A stretch of DNA of 7,056 nt from CAVZRC01 sp052148775. Its GTDB lineage: Bacteria; Planctomycetota; Planctomycetia; Isosphaerales; Isosphaeraceae. Position numbers and translations under genes: made by a program. Location: contig JBKQHM010000802.1 of the NCBI GenBank assembly GCA_052148775.1, positions 1-7,056 of the forward strand, read 5' to 3'. Shown piece by piece: positions 5,939-7,056 of this stretch (position 1 is the first letter of the stretch; each line of letters opens with the position of its first letter). The notes beneath the pieces were generated by a model. That model was given only the letters and a program-made list of their open reading frames with translations, had not been told where the DNA came from and ran no database searches.

Positions 5939-6607
5939 TCATGCACCGAATGCGGCTGTGTAGCCGATGAGGAGACGAAGCCCGTAGACGACAACGGCCG
6001 CCGTGGCCAGGCAGCTCGCGGCCATTAGGCCGCGGCCCAGGCCGGGACGCCGGCGTTCGGCCACCTCGCCGATCACGATCACGCCGCCGATCACCCCGAA
6101 CTTGAACAGCGTCATCCCGGCGATATTCCAACGATGGAAGACCCATTGAGCGAAGGGATTCGACTCGTAGAACGAAGGGCCCTGCCGCAGCAGGGCATAG
6201 GTCACCAGCAAGTCGGCCGCGCTGAGGGCGACCAGCAGGAGGATCTCCTGCTCCAGCACGCTGGATTCCCCCGCGTACTCGCGCACCAGCCGCCGCCATC
6301 GGTTGGGGACCTGACCGCGCGACCCCGCCGCCCGGCCGACACGCATCGAGCCGATCCCTCCATTCGAGCGTTCGCGGTTGCCGAAAACGATCGGCCCGGA
6401 TGCCGGGATGGAGACGGGCGACGGCACGACCTCGGCCAGCGGATAATCATCCCGGTCGGTTCGGGGATCGGCATCCGGCGCAGGATCGGCCGGCATCGGG
6501 ATGCGCTGGACCCGTCCGCAGGCGAGACAGCGAGCCTTCCGGCCGGCGAGCTTCCCGGCCACGGAGTAGGTCTTGCCGCACCGCGTGCACCGAAAGGCCA
6601 GGCTCAT
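5939..6607 (-). CDS. Zinc-ribbon and DUF5658 membrane protein
   Basis: This is a 222-residue minus-strand protein. The N terminus has a compact zinc ribbon: C7-x2-C10 and C27-x2-C30, in the form FRCTRCGKTY and ARCLACGRVQ. A low-complexity, Pro/Asp-rich linker (about 38-105) follows. The C-terminal part (about 119-214) has three predicted membrane segments (about 121-141, 163-181, 193-213), with ALSAADLLVTY, the pair N150-P151 in ESNPFAQW, and LFKFGVI, which I associate with DUF5658. Its function is unknown. GAGGAG (complement of 6611-6616) lies 3 bases before the ATG, supporting the start at 6607. It converges on the polyferredoxin gene and is transcribed separately from the redox genes. The zinc ribbon is of a kind common at the front of planctomycete membrane proteins. 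Confidence 0.85.
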   Translation of the reverse strand: MSLAFRCTRCGKTYSVAGKLAGRKARCLACGRVQRIPMPADPAPDADPRTDRDDYPLAEVVPSPVSIPASGPIVFGNRERSNGGIGSMRVGRAAGSRGQVPNRWRRLVREYAGESSVLEQEILLLVALSAADLLVTYALLRQGPSFYESNPFAQWVFHRWNIAGMTLFKFGVIGGVIVIGEVAERRRPGLGRGLMAASCLATAAVVVYGLRLLIGYTAAFGA

Positions 6608-6770
6608 CGGCTCCTCGGATCAAGTCTCGCGTCGGATCAACCCATGCGGTCCCGATCGCTCATCCCGATTTCGAGGACGAGGACGCGACCGGATACCGCA
6701 TCGATTTAACCACAAATCCCCCCGAGAGCACAAAGAGGGAGCGAGCCGTGGAGCCGTGATCCGACTCTCC
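6608..6770. other. Gap between the two minus-strand genes
   Basis: The 163 bases hold the ribosome binding site of the DUF5658 gene at their left end and an A-rich patch, TTTAACCACAAAT, near 6705-6717, followed by GAGAGCACAAAGAGG (6724-6738). The latter partly resembles the right arm and flank of the hairpin near 5887-5900. No gene, terminator stem or convincing promoter was recognised. Confidence 0.5.
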
Positions 6771-7055
6771 CTACCAATCCGCGAACGGATCGATCCCGTC
6801 GATGGGCATCGTCGGTTCATGATGGGTGCAAGTCGCGCATTCGACCCCGGGGAACCGGGGCGGTTCGGCCGGCCTCGGCCTCCTGTCGATCGGCCTCTGA
6901 CCGATGTGAAAGCCCCCACACCGTCGGCAACGGACGACCGCCAGCCGATAGCCTTCCCGGGCACGCCCTGTGGCCCGGTTCCAGATCTCCATCGCGATGC
7001 GATGACCGTCGGCCGAGCGACGGTCGCTGTAGAACGATTTCCCGCAGGACGCGTC
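6771..7055 (-). CDS. Cysteine-rich zinc-ribbon-like protein, 5' end off window
   Basis: The frame stops with TAG at 6771-6773 and is open to the right edge, giving 94 visible residues. An ATG at 6992 exists, but the reading upstream (SCGKSFYSDRRSADGHRIA) is protein-like and contains a CGK element, so the true start probably lies beyond the window. Visible cysteine elements are SCGKSF, VRCRRCGGFHIGQ and VECATCTHH. Paired CxxC-type elements with an aromatic-His-Ile-Gly tail look like a small zinc-binding domain of the kind in short regulatory or nucleic-acid-associated proteins. I do not recognise a named family and assign no function. The C-terminal part is Pro/Arg-rich and may be disordered. 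It is on the same strand as the DUF5658 gene, 163 bases upstream of it. Confidence 0.72.
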   Translation of the reverse strand, partial: DASCGKSFYSDRRSADGHRIAMEIWNRATGRAREGYRLAVVRCRRCGGFHIGQRPIDRRPRPAEPPRFPGVECATCTHHEPTMPIDGIDPFADW

Positions 7056-7056
7056 G

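Overview
The window looks like chromosomal DNA from a planctomycete, probably of the Isosphaeraceae type. This is an inference from composition and gene content: high GC with strong G/C preference at third codon positions, a Uma2-family nuclease, a zinc-ribbon/DUF5658 membrane protein, a DUF6599 protein, and short heptamer repeats at gene borders. No rRNA, tRNA, CRISPR array, transposase or phage gene was seen.

Layout. Positions 1-374 hold no recognisable gene, but carry a good sigma-70-like promoter (168-197) and a tandem heptamer repeat next to the first start codon. Four plus-strand genes follow, the last one broken: a membrane-anchored DUF6599 protein (375-2102); a DUF362 protein with a twin-arginine signal (2295-3395); a Uma2-family endonuclease overlapping it by 4 bases (3392-4021); and a NapH/NapG-like membrane polyferredoxin (4119-5800). 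The polyferredoxin is split at 4350-4354, exactly inside its first CxxxCP motif. A 138-bp convergent gap follows, containing a large imperfect hairpin (5826-5913). On the minus strand lie a zinc-ribbon/DUF5658 membrane protein (5939-6607) and the 3' part of a small cysteine-rich protein that runs off the right edge (6771-7055).

How the genes may work together. The DUF6599 protein, the exported DUF362 protein and the polyferredoxin look like one envelope redox module. The polyferredoxin has two CxxxCP motifs, two ferredoxin-type clusters between the membrane segments, and a NapG/MauM-like domain with four more. It could move electrons across or along the membrane toward the exported DUF362 protein. 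The substrate cannot be read from sequence. The Uma2 gene looks like a later insertion into this operon, since its codon choice is more relaxed.

The points most worth a second look are the frameshift at the CxxxCP motif, the module itself, the arginine pair kept inside the polyferredoxin, the oppositely oriented heptamer arrays around the DUF6599-DUF362 gap, and the double-palindromic hairpin between the convergent genes.
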